A DNA stretch of 64,000 bases, from NCBI RefSeq assembly GCF_003545715.1, contig NZ_QVNU01000001.1, positions 806,001-870,000 on the forward strand, read 5' to 3'. The position numbers and the translations under genes are program-made. Shown in pieces: positions 26,697-35,747 of this stretch. Each line of letters begins with the position of its first letter. The stretch's first letter is position 1. Source of the stretch: Taibaiella koreensis. Its GTDB lineage: Bacteria > Bacteroidota > Bacteroidia > Chitinophagales > Chitinophagaceae. The notes under the pieces were generated by a model, which made no database searches, had not been told where the DNA came from, and worked only from the letters and a program-made list of their open reading frames with translations.

Positions 26697-27167
26697 ATGG
26701 CATTACAACAAGGGCAGCAAGCCCCCGATTTTAACCTGCGCGATAGCGATAAGCAGGAAGTGAAACTAAGCGATTTCAAAGGAAAGAACGTAGTGGTTCT
26801 GTTCTTCCCATTAGCATTTACAGGTGTATGCACCGCCGAGCTTTGCTCGCTCAGAGACAATATTGCCGTCTACAACGGTCTCGATGCCCAGGTGCTGGCG
26901 ATATCAGTCGACTCGCTGTTTACCCTGGACAAGTTTAAGAAAGAGCAGGGATTCAATTTCCCTTTGCTCAGCGATTTCAATAAGGATGTTTCTGCGGCTT
27001 ATGGCTCGCTTTACGAAGATTTCGTACTGGGCATGAAAGGCGTATCCAAGCGTTCTGCCTTTGTAATCGATAAAGAAGGTGTGGTGCAATATGCCGAGGT
27101 GCTGGAAGATGCCGGAAAGATACCCGACTTCGAAGCGGTGCAACGTACCTTGAATCAGCTGAATTAA
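26697..27167 (+). CDS. peroxiredoxin (AhpC/TSA family)
   Basis: A 156-residue thiol peroxidase that reduces hydrogen peroxide and organic peroxides. The thioredoxin-fold core reads APDFNLRDSDKQEVKLSDFKGKNVVVLFFP. The peroxidatic Cys45 is in FTGVCTAELC, the T-x-x-C context of the family, and Cys50 is five residues on, a possible resolving Cys. Then FPLLSDF and KRSAFVIDKEGVV follow. It looks closest to the AhpE/BCP-like one- or two-Cys group. The ATG giving MALQQGQQAPDF is chosen over upstream codons that lie ahead of the promoter. Confidence 0.95.
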   Translation: MALQQGQQAPDFNLRDSDKQEVKLSDFKGKNVVVLFFPLAFTGVCTAELCSLRDNIAVYNGLDAQVLAISVDSLFTLDKFKKEQGFNFPLLSDFNKDVSAAYGSLYEDFVLGMKGVSKRSAFVIDKEGVVQYAEVLEDAGKIPDFEAVQRTLNQLN

Positions 27168-27171
27168 ATTA

Positions 27172-27208
27172 CGGAGCCGGCTGTGTTTTCCCCGGCTTCC
27201 GTTTATTT
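27172..27208 (+). terminator. terminator of the peroxiredoxin gene
   Basis: A 9-bp stem with one bulged T (CGGAGCCGG against CCGGCTTCCG), followed by a T-rich tract. Confidence 0.6.
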
Positions 27209-27247
27209 TTATCTTATAATACCCCTTAACCAATTAAAACAATAGCA

Positions 27248-28261
27248 ATGAAGAAGTATTTAATCCTGGCGGCTGGCTTATCCGCCGCTTTCTTTACCGG
27301 TCAGGCGCAAACCTTTGACAACGCCGGTTTCGAAACCTGGTCTGCGCCCAGTGGTACCCTGCAGCTGGAGCATCCCGATGGATGGACCGGCTCCGATGCC
27401 ACGATCAATGACCTGGGGCCGCTTTTATTTTTTGTCGGCATCACGCCCGAAAAGCAGCTGGCCAAAAGCACCGACGCGCATTCCGGTTCGTTTGCCGCGC
27501 AGGTAACGACCAAGTTCCTGGGCGATACCGTGGGCAATGTGCCTGGCTTATTGCTCAACGCCAAGATCAACCTGGACCTGGGCGCTATCGGCACCGATCC
27601 GGATCTGTCCAATTTTTTGAGCTATGTGAAATATACCGGCGGTACACCAGTGCTGGGTAAGAAAGTAGTCAATGTGAAAGCTTGGGTAAAGACTGCTGCA
27701 AGCAATCAGGATCAGGCTTCCATGATCGCCATTGCCATGAAAAAGGCAAAGACCGCCAATAACCAGGATACGATGATCGCTATCGGTATGGGCGCCATCG
27801 TGATCAACCCTTCGGGCGCTTATGTAGAGGCTACGGTAAATGTAGTATACCAAGATCCCGATGTTACTGCTACAGATACGCTGATCGTCGCCTTTTCCAG
27901 CTCTGCTATAGAAAATGAAGAGACGCCACGTACGATAGGTAATACCATGCTGGTCGACGACGTGAGCATGACAACCTCCGATCTGGTTTCTATCCGTCAA
28001 CCTGTATTTAAAGGCGATGTGGTGCTGGTATATCCCAATCCGGCCTCCCGCTCGATCTATTTCAATCTCAATACCGCCGAGCGTGCCGAAGACTATACGC
28101 TTACTGTAAGCGATGTCGCCGGCAGGGTGGTGAAACGCCAACGGCTGAGCCAACTCGTAAACGAATGGTCGCTAAATGGCTGGGCAAAAGGCAGCTATTT
28201 TTATAGCCTGAACAATACCCGCACCAATCAATCGGTAAAAGGACAGTTTGCTGTGCAATAA
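27248..28261 (+). CDS. secreted protein with T9SS type A sorting domain
   Basis: A 337-residue protein. The signal peptide MKKYLILAAGLSAAFFTGQA is cut before QTFDN. Residues 22-240 form a beta-rich region with FDNAGFETWSAPSGT, TDAHSGSFAAQV and TMLVDDVSMTTS. This resembles the carbohydrate-binding-like PCMD domain of Bacteroidota surface proteins, but the match is by eye. The last 80 residues are a T9SS type A sorting domain: VLVYPNPASRSIYFNL, then VSDVAGRVV, and a closing KGSYFYSL...GQFAVQ. It should be exported by the Por/Spr machinery and released or anchored at the surface. Confidence 0.85.
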   Translation: MKKYLILAAGLSAAFFTGQAQTFDNAGFETWSAPSGTLQLEHPDGWTGSDATINDLGPLLFFVGITPEKQLAKSTDAHSGSFAAQVTTKFLGDTVGNVPGLLLNAKINLDLGAIGTDPDLSNFLSYVKYTGGTPVLGKKVVNVKAWVKTAASNQDQASMIAIAMKKAKTANNQDTMIAIGMGAIVINPSGAYVEATVNVVYQDPDVTATDTLIVAFSSSAIENEETPRTIGNTMLVDDVSMTTSDLVSIRQPVFKGDVVLVYPNPASRSIYFNLNTAERAEDYTLTVSDVAGRVVKRQRLSQLVNEWSLNGWAKGSYFYSLNNTRTNQSVKGQFAVQ

Positions 28262-28281
28262 CAGTAGATTTCATCCATACA

Positions 28282-28319
28282 AAAGGAGCTGCTCTCTGTT
28301 GAGGCAGCTCCTTTGCTTT
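28282..28319 (+). terminator. terminator of the T9SS cargo gene
   Basis: An 11-bp stem (AAAGGAGCTGC with its complement), an 11-nt loop and TTGCTTT. It shares its GGAGCTGC core with hairpins at 12.8, 13.6 and 35.8 kb. Confidence 0.8.
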
Positions 28320-28338
28320 ATAAAGAATCTAAAAAAAA

Positions 28339-29292
28339 TTATAGCGCCAGTTTTTTCTTAAGATTGGCCAGCATATCGATGGTTATTTTATCCATATCGA
28401 ATTCGTGCTGCCAGCCCCAATCGGCGCGGGCTTCGCTATCGTCGATGCTTTGCGGCCAGCTTGCAGCGATCTGCTGCCGATAATCGGGCGCATAGTCGAT
28501 CGTGAAATCGGGAATATGTTTACGGATAGCAGCCGCAATCTCTTTGGGCGAGAAACTCATGGCCGACAGGTTATACGCCATGCGGTTTTTGATCTGCTCC
28601 GCCGGCGCTTCCATCAGCTCTATCGTTCCCCTGATAGCATCATTCATATACATCATAGGAAGGTAGGTATCTTCGGAAAGAAAGCAGGTAAACTGTTTTT
28701 TCTTCAGGGCCTCGATATAAATGTCGATCGCATAATCGGTGGTGCCTCCGCCCGGCGCCGATTTCCAGCTGATAAGGCCGGGATAGCGCAGGCTGCGGAT
28801 GTCGAGACCGTAGCGCTGGAAGTAATAGCGGCACCAGAGTTCGCCGGCGTACTTGCTGATGCCATAAACCGTCACAGGTTCGATAATCGTGTGCTGCGGC
28901 GTATCCTGCTTAGGCGTATTGGGACCGAAAGCGGCAATGGAGCTGGGCCAGTAGAATTTCTTGACTTTGTTTTCCCGGCAGATCTCCAGTACATTCAGCA
29001 AGCTTTGCATATTGATATCCCAGGCCCAGACCGGCTTCGATTCGCCGGTAGCCGACAGGATGGCGGCCAGCAGGTAGACCTGCGTAATATTTTCCTGCGC
29101 GACCATTTTGGCCACTTCTTTAAAGTCCATCACATCCAGGTGCCTGAAGGGGCCGTTGTCCTCTTTCAGCAAAGGATGCTCTTCCCTGATATCTGTTGCT
29201 ATCACATTGTTGCGGCCATAGACCTGGCGCAGCGCCAGGGTAAGCTCTACGCCGATCTGCCCGCCGGCGCCAATAATCAAGATTTTATCCAT
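28339..29292 (-). CDS. GalE-like L-threonine 3-dehydrogenase (SDR type)
   Basis: A 317-residue NAD-dependent short-chain dehydrogenase, extended type. The N-terminal Rossmann loop is IIGAGGQIG, the catalytic Tyr and Lys are in TVYGISKYAGE near 143-147, and the upstream Ser is in YWPSSIAAFGP. The motif APGGGTTDYAIDIY near 188 is diagnostic of the GalE-like threonine dehydrogenases, which oxidise L-threonine to 2-amino-3-ketobutyrate, rather than of sugar epimerases. The usual partner Kbl is not in the window. It is convergent with the T9SS gene. Confidence 0.88.
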   Translation of the reverse strand: MDKILIIGAGGQIGVELTLALRQVYGRNNVIATDIREEHPLLKEDNGPFRHLDVMDFKEVAKMVAQENITQVYLLAAILSATGESKPVWAWDINMQSLLNVLEICRENKVKKFYWPSSIAAFGPNTPKQDTPQHTIIEPVTVYGISKYAGELWCRYYFQRYGLDIRSLRYPGLISWKSAPGGGTTDYAIDIYIEALKKKQFTCFLSEDTYLPMMYMNDAIRGTIELMEAPAEQIKNRMAYNLSAMSFSPKEIAAAIRKHIPDFTIDYAPDYRQQIAASWPQSIDDSEARADWGWQHEFDMDKITIDMLANLKKKLAL

Positions 29293-29339
29293 AAGCGTTG
29301 CCGTTCTCTATTGGGTTGTAAAACTTTGGTTTGATTGAT

Positions 29340-29366
29340 GAAAAAGCCGGCGTTTTACACGCCGGG
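29340..29366 (-). terminator. terminator of carA
   Basis: A 6-bp GC stem (CCGGCG with its complement), a 7-nt loop and, on the minus strand, GC followed by a T run. Confidence 0.65.
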
Positions 29367-29399
29367 CAGAAACGGGGACAAAAGGTAGCCCATAAAGCA

Positions 29400-30518
29400 T
29401 TACTTTATCGCTTCCTGCTCGCAGATCATATCGATAAACTGGTCGAACAGGTAACGGGAATCGTAGGGGCCGGGTGTGCTTTCGGGGTGATACTGCACCG
29501 AAAAGGCCGGTTTGTTCTTCATGCGGATGCCTTCGATCGATCCATCGTTGAGGTTCACGTGCGTTACCTCGATGTCTTCCGATTGCCGCGCCGCCTCAGG
29601 ATCCACGCCAAAGCCATGGTTTTGGGTAGTGATCTCGCATTTACCGGTAACCAGGTTCTTTACCGGGTGGTTAAGCCCGCGGTGACCATGATGCATTTTG
29701 AAGGTCGGTATGCCATTGGCCTGTGCCAGTAGCTGATGTCCCAGGCAAATACCAAACATGGGCTTGCCTTCGGCCAGGATATCTTTTACCGTATTCACGG
29801 CGTAGTCCATCGATGCCGGATCGCCGGGGCCGTTGGAGATAAAGTAGCCATGGGGCTCGAAGGCCTTCAGCTCCGCGATGGGCGTCTTGGCGGGAAAAAC
29901 CTTTACATAGGCGTCACGCTGGGTGAAGTTGTGCAGGATATGCTTTTTGATGCCAAAATCCAGCACCGCTATCCTTATCGATGCGTCGGGATCGCCTGCC
30001 GTATAAGGCTCTTTGGTGGTAATATTTGAAGAGATTTCCAGGCCCTTCATCGAAGGTACCGCGCGCAGCTTTTCCTTCAGCGTTTCGATATTGTCGGTTT
30101 CGGAAGAGATAATGCAGTTCATCGCTCCTTTGGTACGTACATGCTGCACCAGTGCGCGGGTATCTACATCCTGTATGCCTACGATATTGTGCTGTACCAG
30201 GTAGTCTTCGAGCGAACCACTGGCAATCATCCGGGAATAACGGCTGGCGATATTCTTGCAGATAAGACCATTGATCGTAACGCCGTCGGATTCCACATCA
30301 ACGGTATTGACACCGTAGTTGCCCACATAGCAGGTGCTCATGATCAGCATTTGTCCCGTATAGCTCGGATCGGTAAAGATTTCCTGGTAACCGGTCATGC
30401 CCGTAGTGAAGCAGAGCTCCCCACCCGAAGTGCCTTTTTTACCAAATGATTTTCCTTTGAAAAGTGTTCCGTCTTCGAGCAACAGAAAAGCCGGGTGGCC
30501 GATTGTGTCCTGGGGCAT
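29400..30518 (-). CDS. carA: carbamoyl-phosphate synthase small subunit
   Basis: The glutaminase subunit, 372 residues, which feeds ammonia to CarB for carbamoyl phosphate used in pyrimidine and arginine synthesis. The N-terminal CarA domain begins HPAFLLLEDGTLFKGKSFG, with FTTGMTGYQEIFTDPSYTGQ. The class I glutamine amidotransferase domain has the nucleophile Cys near 257 in MFGICLGHQLLA and the His/Glu pair in VQYHPESTPGP. The start at MPQDTIGHP fits the family, and upstream in-frame codons overlap the -7 element. carB is not adjacent. Confidence 0.97.
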   Translation of the reverse strand: MPQDTIGHPAFLLLEDGTLFKGKSFGKKGTSGGELCFTTGMTGYQEIFTDPSYTGQMLIMSTCYVGNYGVNTVDVESDGVTINGLICKNIASRYSRMIASGSLEDYLVQHNIVGIQDVDTRALVQHVRTKGAMNCIISSETDNIETLKEKLRAVPSMKGLEISSNITTKEPYTAGDPDASIRIAVLDFGIKKHILHNFTQRDAYVKVFPAKTPIAELKAFEPHGYFISNGPGDPASMDYAVNTVKDILAEGKPMFGICLGHQLLAQANGIPTFKMHHGHRGLNHPVKNLVTGKCEITTQNHGFGVDPEAARQSEDIEVTHVNLNDGSIEGIRMKNKPAFSVQYHPESTPGPYDSRYLFDQFIDMICEQEAIK

Positions 30519-30563
30519 TGTGTGAAAGCAGTATTGTTGAGGTGACTGAAAATGAAAATTGCG

Positions 30564-30571
30564 CAAAGATA
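30564..30571 (-). promoter_or_regulatory. -7 element TATCTTTG of carA
   Basis: Exact TAnnTTTG match 45 nt before the carA ATG. Confidence 0.5.
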
Positions 30572-30987
30572 CGGATCAGCAAGCAAAAAAGTAAGAAATA
30601 CTGGTCTGCATATCTGCTAAAAATGATTTAAGCTGCCGGGCAGGTTGAATTATGAACCGTCAGCATAACGGCCCGGATGTTTTTTGCAGGCAGGTTGCCT
30701 CGAAAATTTACAGACACCCAAAAAAATGAAGCCAATTTAGCAAGAATTCAAGTGAAAAAGAGTTTGTGTTTTTAAGAAAAGGAATGAGCCGGTTGTCATA
30801 AAAAGAACGACAAAAAGAAAATTTCTAAATTAAAATTTTGAAAATCAAATACTTTGCTTATTTTAGCCTGGCTGTTGTAATTTTTATCCTTGAAAAGAAG
30901 CGAAGTGTTCATATTTAATGTAATTTTACAAAAGGTACTATTCAATCTTTAGGCAACCAAATACCAATCATCAACCAAAGAAGCACA
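30572..30987. other. AT-rich non-coding region between carA and the XRE gene
   Basis: About 415 nt with strong A/T bias in its right half (many A and T runs) between two divergent genes. The only frame with an ATG that I noticed is 25 codons long and has no family features. A TAATTTTA close to the XRE gene could be its -7 element. No clear hairpin or long repeat is visible. It may hold operator sites for the XRE protein. Confidence 0.5.
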
Positions 30988-31374
30988 ATGAAAAAGATAG
31001 GACAAAACATCCGCAAGCTGCGGGAGTTGCGCAACTTCACGCAACAGTACATGGCTGAAAAGCTTGAAATGACACAGGGCAACTACGCCCGCATTGAGAA
31101 TGAAGAGATACACCTTTCGGAAGAAAGGTTGCAAAAGATCTCTGGCCTGCTGGGCTACAGCACAGAATTCATTGTGCAGTTCGATGTCGAAAAGATTTAC
31201 GACATTGTCAATGAACGGCGCGAAAATGCCAACAAAGAAGTGTACCAGTTCCAGATCAGTCCGGAACTGAAGCAGCTTTATGAAAGCCGCATCAAGTCGC
31301 TCGAAACCTATGTCGATGAGCTCAAAAGTGAGATCAGGCAGCTGAAGGAGCAATCCATGAAGCAAAGCGTTTAA
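30988..31374 (+). CDS. XRE-family regulator with coiled-coil tail
   Basis: A 128-residue DNA-binding protein. Residues 5-60 form a helix-turn-helix of the XRE/Cro type (IGQNIRKLRELRNFTQQYMAEKLEMTQGNYARIENEE), where Q-x3-A-x6-Q/S-x4-E positions are conserved. Residues 90-125 form a strongly charged heptad region likely to be a dimerising coiled coil. There is no ligand domain. No toxin or phage gene is beside it; pyrD follows after about 80 nt with its own promoter. Target genes are unknown, and autoregulation through the AT-rich upstream region is an inference. Confidence 0.88.
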   Translation: MKKIGQNIRKLRELRNFTQQYMAEKLEMTQGNYARIENEEIHLSEERLQKISGLLGYSTEFIVQFDVEKIYDIVNERRENANKEVYQFQISPELKQLYESRIKSLETYVDELKSEIRQLKEQSMKQSV

Positions 31375-31443
31375 AAGAGCAATCCCTTATTGAATTCCTG
31401 GTGGGGCGCGCAAATTCGTTTTCCGAAATTTGCTGCGCCCCAT

Positions 31444-31451
31444 TATCTTTG
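31444..31451 (+). promoter_or_regulatory. -7 element TATCTTTG of pyrD
   Basis: Exact TAnnTTTG match five bases (CCGTA) before the pyrD ATG; a leaderless transcript is predicted. Confidence 0.6.
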
Positions 31452-31456
31452 CCGTA

Positions 31457-32479
31457 ATGTATGCGTTAATTAAATTCTTTCTCTTTCGTAAAGATCCCGA
31501 AGTCATCCATTATTGGGTGATGAACCAGCTGAGGAAATGGCACGCCAACGCGGCGATCCGCAGCTTTCTTAAAAAGAACTTCACCCTGAGCAAGCCTTCG
31601 CTGGAACGCAAGCTTTGGGGAATTACCTTCAAAAATCCGGTTGGCCTTGCGGCAGGCTTCGACAAGGATGCTCGCTTTACCGATGAGCTGGCCAGCCTGG
31701 GTTTCGGCTTTATCGAGATTGGTACTCTTACGCCGCTGGCACAGGATGGCAACGACAAGCCACGCCTGTTCCGCCTTCCTAAAGATAAGGCCCTCATCAA
31801 TCGCATGGGCTTCAACAACGGTGGCGTAAAGGCGGCGGCAGAGCGGTTGCGCCAGCGCCGCTCCGATATTATCATCGGCGGCAACATTGGTAAAAATAAG
31901 GTCACCGCCAACGAAGATGCCACCAAAGATTATGAGATCTGTTTTCGCGAGCTTTATGATGTCGTGGACTATTTTACCGTAAACGTAAGCAGTCCCAATA
32001 CGCCCAATCTCCGGGAACTACAGGAAAAGGAGCCGCTGCAACGCCTGCTTGGCCGCCTGCAGATCATCAATTCCGAATTGGGCAAAGCAAAGCCTATCCT
32101 GCTCAAGATCGCGCCCGATCTTACCCGCGAGCAGCTGGACGATATTATCGACATTGTACACCATACCGGTATTCAAGGCATCGTGGCCACCAATACTACC
32201 ATTAGCCGTGCGGGATTACAGACTTCCGGCAAGGACGTGGAAGCCATGGGCGCCGGCGGTGTGAGCGGCCTGCCCGTAAAGGATAAAGCAACCGATGTGA
32301 TCCGTTATATTCATCAGCGCAGCAAAGGCGCTATTCCTATCATTGCTGCCGGCGGTGTTTTCACCGCCCGTGATGCACAGGAAAAGCTGGATGCAGGCGC
32401 TTCGCTGGTGCAGGTATACACCGGCTTTATTTACGAAGGGCCCCGCATCGTACGCAATATCTGCGAAGGACTTGCTTAA
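31457..32479 (+). CDS. pyrD: quinone-dependent dihydroorotate dehydrogenase (class 2)
   Basis: Oxidises dihydroorotate to orotate with FMN and passes electrons to the quinone pool; bound to the inner membrane. The amphipathic N-terminal segment (1-40) typical of class 2 is present. The FMN-site [11 protein letters not shown] is near 63, [12 protein letters not shown] follows, the catalytic Ser is in [12 protein letters not shown] near residue 177, and IGVGG-type FMN loops occur as IAAGGVFTA and [12 protein letters not shown]. Length 340 is normal. The ATG giving [10 protein letters not shown] is used; an upstream TTG frame passes through the promoter. Confidence 0.97.
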   Translation: MYALIKFFLFRKDPEVIHYWVMNQLRKWHANAAIRSFLKKNFTLSKPSLERKLWGITFKNPVGLAAGFDKDARFTDELASLGFGFIEIGTLTPLAQDGNDKPRLFRLPKDKALINRMGFNNGGVKAAAERLRQRRSDIIIGGNIGKNKVTANEDATKDYEICFRELYDVVDYFTVNVSSPNTPNLRELQEKEPLQRLLGRLQIINSELGKAKPILLKIAPDLTREQLDDIIDIVHHTGIQGIVATNTTISRAGLQTSGKDVEAMGAGGVSGLPVKDKATDVIRYIHQRSKGAIPIIAAGGVFTARDAQEKLDAGASLVQVYTGFIYEGPRIVRNICEGLA

Positions 32480-32516
32480 GTATAATCCCTATTCAACCCT
32501 ATAACTACTACAGGAA

Positions 32517-33311
32517 ATGGAGTCTATGGCACATTTGTTCACCGCCGATAACCTGATCAGCTTCGTGGTGCTGGTCGTGCTGGAAATTGTGCTGGGCATC
32601 GACAATGTTATTTTCGTCAGCATCATCCTCAACCGGCTTCCGGAGTCGCTGCGCAAAAAAGGGCGCCTCATCTGGATGTTTACCGGTATCGGCGTACGTT
32701 CCCTGTTGCTGTTTGCGCTCAAGTGGCTGCTGGAACAAAAAGGCAAGCCGGTATTCAGCATCGGCGACAAGGGCTTCGACTTGGCCAGCCTCGTGATGCT
32801 TGGCGGCGGTATCTTCCTGATCTATAAAACCGTAATGGAGATCCATCACAAGCTGGAAGGTGAGGAAGAGCATACCAAGGGCAAAGGCGCCCAGCTCACC
32901 CTGGGCAAGGCCGTCATGCAGATCATCCTGATCGATATGGTGTTCAGTTTCGACAGCATTATCACAGCAGGCGGCACTGCCAAGCATATCGAGATCATGA
33001 TCGCCGCTGTAGTGATTGCTATGATCGTTATGTTCCTGTTCAGTGGCAATATCGCGTCCTTTATCCAGAAACATCCTACCATCAAGATGCTGGCCCTGTC
33101 TTTCCTTGTAATGATCGGCTTTATCCTGCTGGTAGAAGGCTGGGATAGCGAAAGGGCGCACGACCTTCATCTGAAGAATTATGCATACTTCGCCATGGCA
33201 TTCTCCTTCCTGGTGGAGTTGCTTAATATGAAGCTGCGCAAAAAGACCGAAGCGCCCGTCCGGCTTAAAGATTCAGGTCCCGAAAAGACAGACACCGCTC
33301 AGGATGCCTAG
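32517..33311 (+). CDS. TerC-family integral membrane protein
   Basis: A 264-residue protein with seven to eight membrane helices. Acidic residues within membrane segments match the TerC/YkoY family: VLEIVLGIDNVIFVSII in the first and IDMVFSFDSIITAGG in the fifth. Members are linked to tellurite resistance or, in other bacteria, manganese export and metalation of secreted proteins; which applies here is unknown. The C-terminal tail is hydrophilic. It follows pyrD by 37 nt, so it may be cotranscribed. Confidence 0.92.
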   Translation: MESMAHLFTADNLISFVVLVVLEIVLGIDNVIFVSIILNRLPESLRKKGRLIWMFTGIGVRSLLLFALKWLLEQKGKPVFSIGDKGFDLASLVMLGGGIFLIYKTVMEIHHKLEGEEEHTKGKGAQLTLGKAVMQIILIDMVFSFDSIITAGGTAKHIEIMIAAVVIAMIVMFLFSGNIASFIQKHPTIKMLALSFLVMIGFILLVEGWDSERAHDLHLKNYAYFAMAFSFLVELLNMKLRKKTEAPVRLKDSGPEKTDTAQDA

Positions 33312-33360
33312 CAGCCTGGCGGAAGCCGCGAAGTCTCCAGGCAAAAATAAAACATATAGA

Positions 33361-33392
33361 CCAGCGGCCCGTGTATTCACACGGGCCGCTGG
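33361..33392. terminator. bidirectional terminator between TerC and M16 genes
   Basis: A perfect 14-bp stem (CCAGCGGCCCGTGT with its complement) and a 4-nt loop ATTC, between convergent genes. Confidence 0.8.
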
Positions 33393-33412
33393 CATTGATG
33401 AGCTTCTTATAT

Positions 33413-34684
33413 TCAGGCTTCCTTGTCTTCTGCTGTAGCAGTAGCATTGGCCTTGGACAGGTATTTCAGCGTATTGCAATTGGTAGGTACAAAGATCGTA
33501 TCGATAGCCGCCTGGACATCTTCATGGCTTACCGAAAGGTATTTGCCCAGCTCGGTATTCATCATGTTGGCATCGCCCAGCAGCTCGTAGAAGGCAAAGT
33601 TATTGGCCCTTGCCAGCAGGTTCATGTCTTCAAATACCATCATGGATTCGATCTTATTGCGGGCTTTGGACAGCTCCTCCGCCGTTATGCCTTTGTCGCG
33701 CAACGATTGCAGCGCTGCCGTAACTGCGGCATCAGCCGTATCGATCGATACGCCCTTTACGAGCTTGCCTTCGATCACCAGCAGGCCTGGATCGGAGCTT
33801 CCTGTATGGTAGCAGGAAATATTGCTGAACAGCTGCAACTCCTTCACCAGTCGCTGATATAGACGCGACGCTTGCCCACTGCCCAGTACCTCGGTAAGAA
33901 TATCGGCAGCATAGTATTGCGGATGCGCGCGCCCTTCCATATGCCAGGCTTTGTAAAGGGCATCGTAGGGCACATCGGCCTCAACAGTCAGCTCGCGCGC
34001 TTCTTCCTGCCGGGGCTCTGGGGGCAGGGACCGCACATAAGTATCGCCGGGCGGGATATCACCAAACCATTTTTCGGCCAGCGCTTTCACCTCTTCCAGG
34101 TCGGTATTGCCGGCCACGCACAATACAGCATGCTGAGGCCGGTAGTGCTTGAAGAAAAAATCCCTCACATCCTGGAGCTGGGCTTCCTCGATATGCTTCA
34201 GCTCTTTGCCAATGGTCATCCATTGATAAGGATGCTGCTTGTAAGCCAGCCGGCGCAGGTGGTTCCATACATCGCCGTAAGGCTTGTTGATATAATGCTC
34301 CTTGAATTCCTCGCTTACTACCTTTCTTTGTACGTCGAGGCTTTTTTCGCTGAAGGCCAGCGACAGCATACGGTCGCTTTCCAGCCAGAAGGCCGTTTCG
34401 ATATTTTCTTTAGGGAGCTGGATATAATAATTGGTAATATCGTTGGTGGTATAAGCATTATTCTCTCCGCCCGCCATTTGCAGCGGTTCGTCGTATTCCG
34501 GTACATTAACGGAGCCGCCGAACATGAGGTGCTCAAAAAGGTGCGCAAAGCCGGTACGTTCCGGGTCTTCATCCCTGGCGCCTACATCGTACAGGATATT
34601 GAAGGCGACCATAGGCGTCGAAAGATCCTGGTGAACGATCACGCGGAGACCGTTATTCAGTACAAAACGATCGAAAGATATCAT
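33413..34684 (-). CDS. M16-family zinc peptidase, single domain pair, no signal peptide
   Basis: A 423-residue processing-peptidase-like protein. The zinc motif HLFEH (His48, Glu51, His52) lies in TGFAHLFEHLMFGGS, with the third ligand region VSEEFKEHYINKPYGD. A second, non-catalytic M16 half follows (VLGSGQASRLYQRLVKELQL). There is no signal peptide, unlike the larger M16 gene at 23.5 kb, so it is probably cytosolic. The substrate is unknown. It lies 71 nt downstream of the ankyrin gene on the same strand. Confidence 0.93.
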   Translation of the reverse strand: MISFDRFVLNNGLRVIVHQDLSTPMVAFNILYDVGARDEDPERTGFAHLFEHLMFGGSVNVPEYDEPLQMAGGENNAYTTNDITNYYIQLPKENIETAFWLESDRMLSLAFSEKSLDVQRKVVSEEFKEHYINKPYGDVWNHLRRLAYKQHPYQWMTIGKELKHIEEAQLQDVRDFFFKHYRPQHAVLCVAGNTDLEEVKALAEKWFGDIPPGDTYVRSLPPEPRQEEARELTVEADVPYDALYKAWHMEGRAHPQYYAADILTEVLGSGQASRLYQRLVKELQLFSNISCYHTGSSDPGLLVIEGKLVKGVSIDTADAAVTAALQSLRDKGITAEELSKARNKIESMMVFEDMNLLARANNFAFYELLGDANMMNTELGKYLSVSHEDVQAAIDTIFVPTNCNTLKYLSKANATATAEDKEA

Positions 34685-34755
34685 ATGCTATCAGATTGCT
34701 TGGTTAAAGAGATTGGTGTGTAAAGGCGACTTTGAGGCCTGCTTCGATTGCAATG

Positions 34756-35178
34756 TTACTCATTTTCTTCGTGGGGTAGCTCCCGTCCCATTGCTTTATG
34801 GAAAATAGAAAAAGATACCTGGTCAAAAGAGCCATTGGTGGCGATTCTGCCGCCAAAGCGGGCAAGCAGCACGTCAATCCCGGTTAGTCCGAAATCCCGG
34901 GCTCGCCACCTGGGTGTTACGCCATCGCCGGAGAAGACATTGGGATCGGCCCCGGCTTCAAGCAGGATAAGCACCAGGTCTTCATATCCTCCGAAAACAG
35001 CCCAGTGCAAGGCTGTGTGGCCCTGGCCGTCAAGCTCGTCGAGGCGTGTTATCTGCCCGACGATTTTCTGTACACCTGCAACATCTGCTTCCAGCACGCA
35101 GTCGTGTAGCGGATAGCTGTTTCCCAATGCGTGGCATTTAATGGTGAGTACAAAAGCCAGGGTTAAACGCCCAGCCAC
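34756..35178 (-). CDS. ankyrin-repeat protein
   Basis: About 140 residues with two to three ankyrin repeats; the clearest are GQGHTALHWAVFGGYEDLVLILLEAGADPNVFSGDG and the following degenerate TPRWRARDFGLTGIDVLLARFG. Such repeats bind protein partners. Its start overlaps the end of the TPR gene by 16 nt, which suggests coupled translation. The first residues MAGRLTLAFVL are encoded in that overlap, so the true start could be slightly downstream. Confidence 0.85.
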   Translation of the reverse strand: MAGRLTLAFVLTIKCHALGNSYPLHDCVLEADVAGVQKIVGQITRLDELDGQGHTALHWAVFGGYEDLVLILLEAGADPNVFSGDGVTPRWRARDFGLTGIDVLLARFGGRIATNGSFDQVSFSIFHKAMGRELPHEENE

Positions 35179-35675
35179 TCCTGCATTTTGCGGATATCGG
35201 GCATCAGCGATGGCTTTACTTTAAGCCCTTTCATCTGTACAAAATACGCCTCGGCCTGTCGTTTGTTGTTTTTGACCATTTCCATATCCGTCAGGGCCAG
35301 GAGCGCCATAGCAATATCGTTCTGGTTGCGAATGCCCTCGTTCAGGGACTCTTCCAGGAAAATACGGGCTTCTTCATATTGGTCCTTTTCCCTGGCGATA
35401 AACCCTTTGACAAATAGATAGTAAGCTTTTTGCTTCTTGTCCAGCCTTTCTGGCTTGGTGGTCTGCTCGATAATGGTTTCGGCTTCTTTATATTCCTCGG
35501 CCCGGAGGCGTGCCAGTGCCAGGCTTACCGAGCCTTTGCGAAAATAGCCCCAAAGGAGGAATGCCGAACCCAGGCAGGCGATAAAGAGCAACGAGTAGAT
35601 ATTGAAAACGGCTGCCACTACCGACAGGGCGGCGCAAAGCAGCAGGAGTATGATCCGGGAAAGTGGTGTAAACAT
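35163..35675 (-). CDS. membrane-anchored TPR-like protein
   Basis: A 170-residue protein. Two N-terminal hydrophobic helices (about 5-24 and 28-46) are followed by a basic turn and a helical domain with TPR-like pairs (ALARLRAEEYKEAETIIEQ, YYLFVKGFIAREKDQYEEARIFLEES, ALLALTDMEMVKNNKRQAEAYF). This suggests an inner-membrane scaffold with a cytoplasmic repeat domain. It is the first gene of a two-gene operon with the ankyrin protein; both are likely protein-interaction modules. Confidence 0.82.
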   Translation of the reverse strand: MFTPLSRIILLLLCAALSVVAAVFNIYSLLFIACLGSAFLLWGYFRKGSVSLALARLRAEEYKEAETIIEQTTKPERLDKKQKAYYLFVKGFIAREKDQYEEARIFLEESLNEGIRNQNDIAMALLALTDMEMVKNNKRQAEAYFVQMKGLKVKPSLMPDIRKMQEWLGV

Positions 35676-35698
35676 TCAGAATAAAATACCGTAGACCG

Positions 35699-35706
35699 CA
35701 AAATTA
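35699..35706 (-). promoter_or_regulatory. -7 element TAATTTTG of the TPR-ankyrin operon
   Basis: Exact TAnnTTTG match 23 nt before the TPR gene ATG. Confidence 0.5.
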
Positions 35707-35747
35707 CCTAATCTTGATCGGAAAAAATACCGGATATCCCTAAAGAC

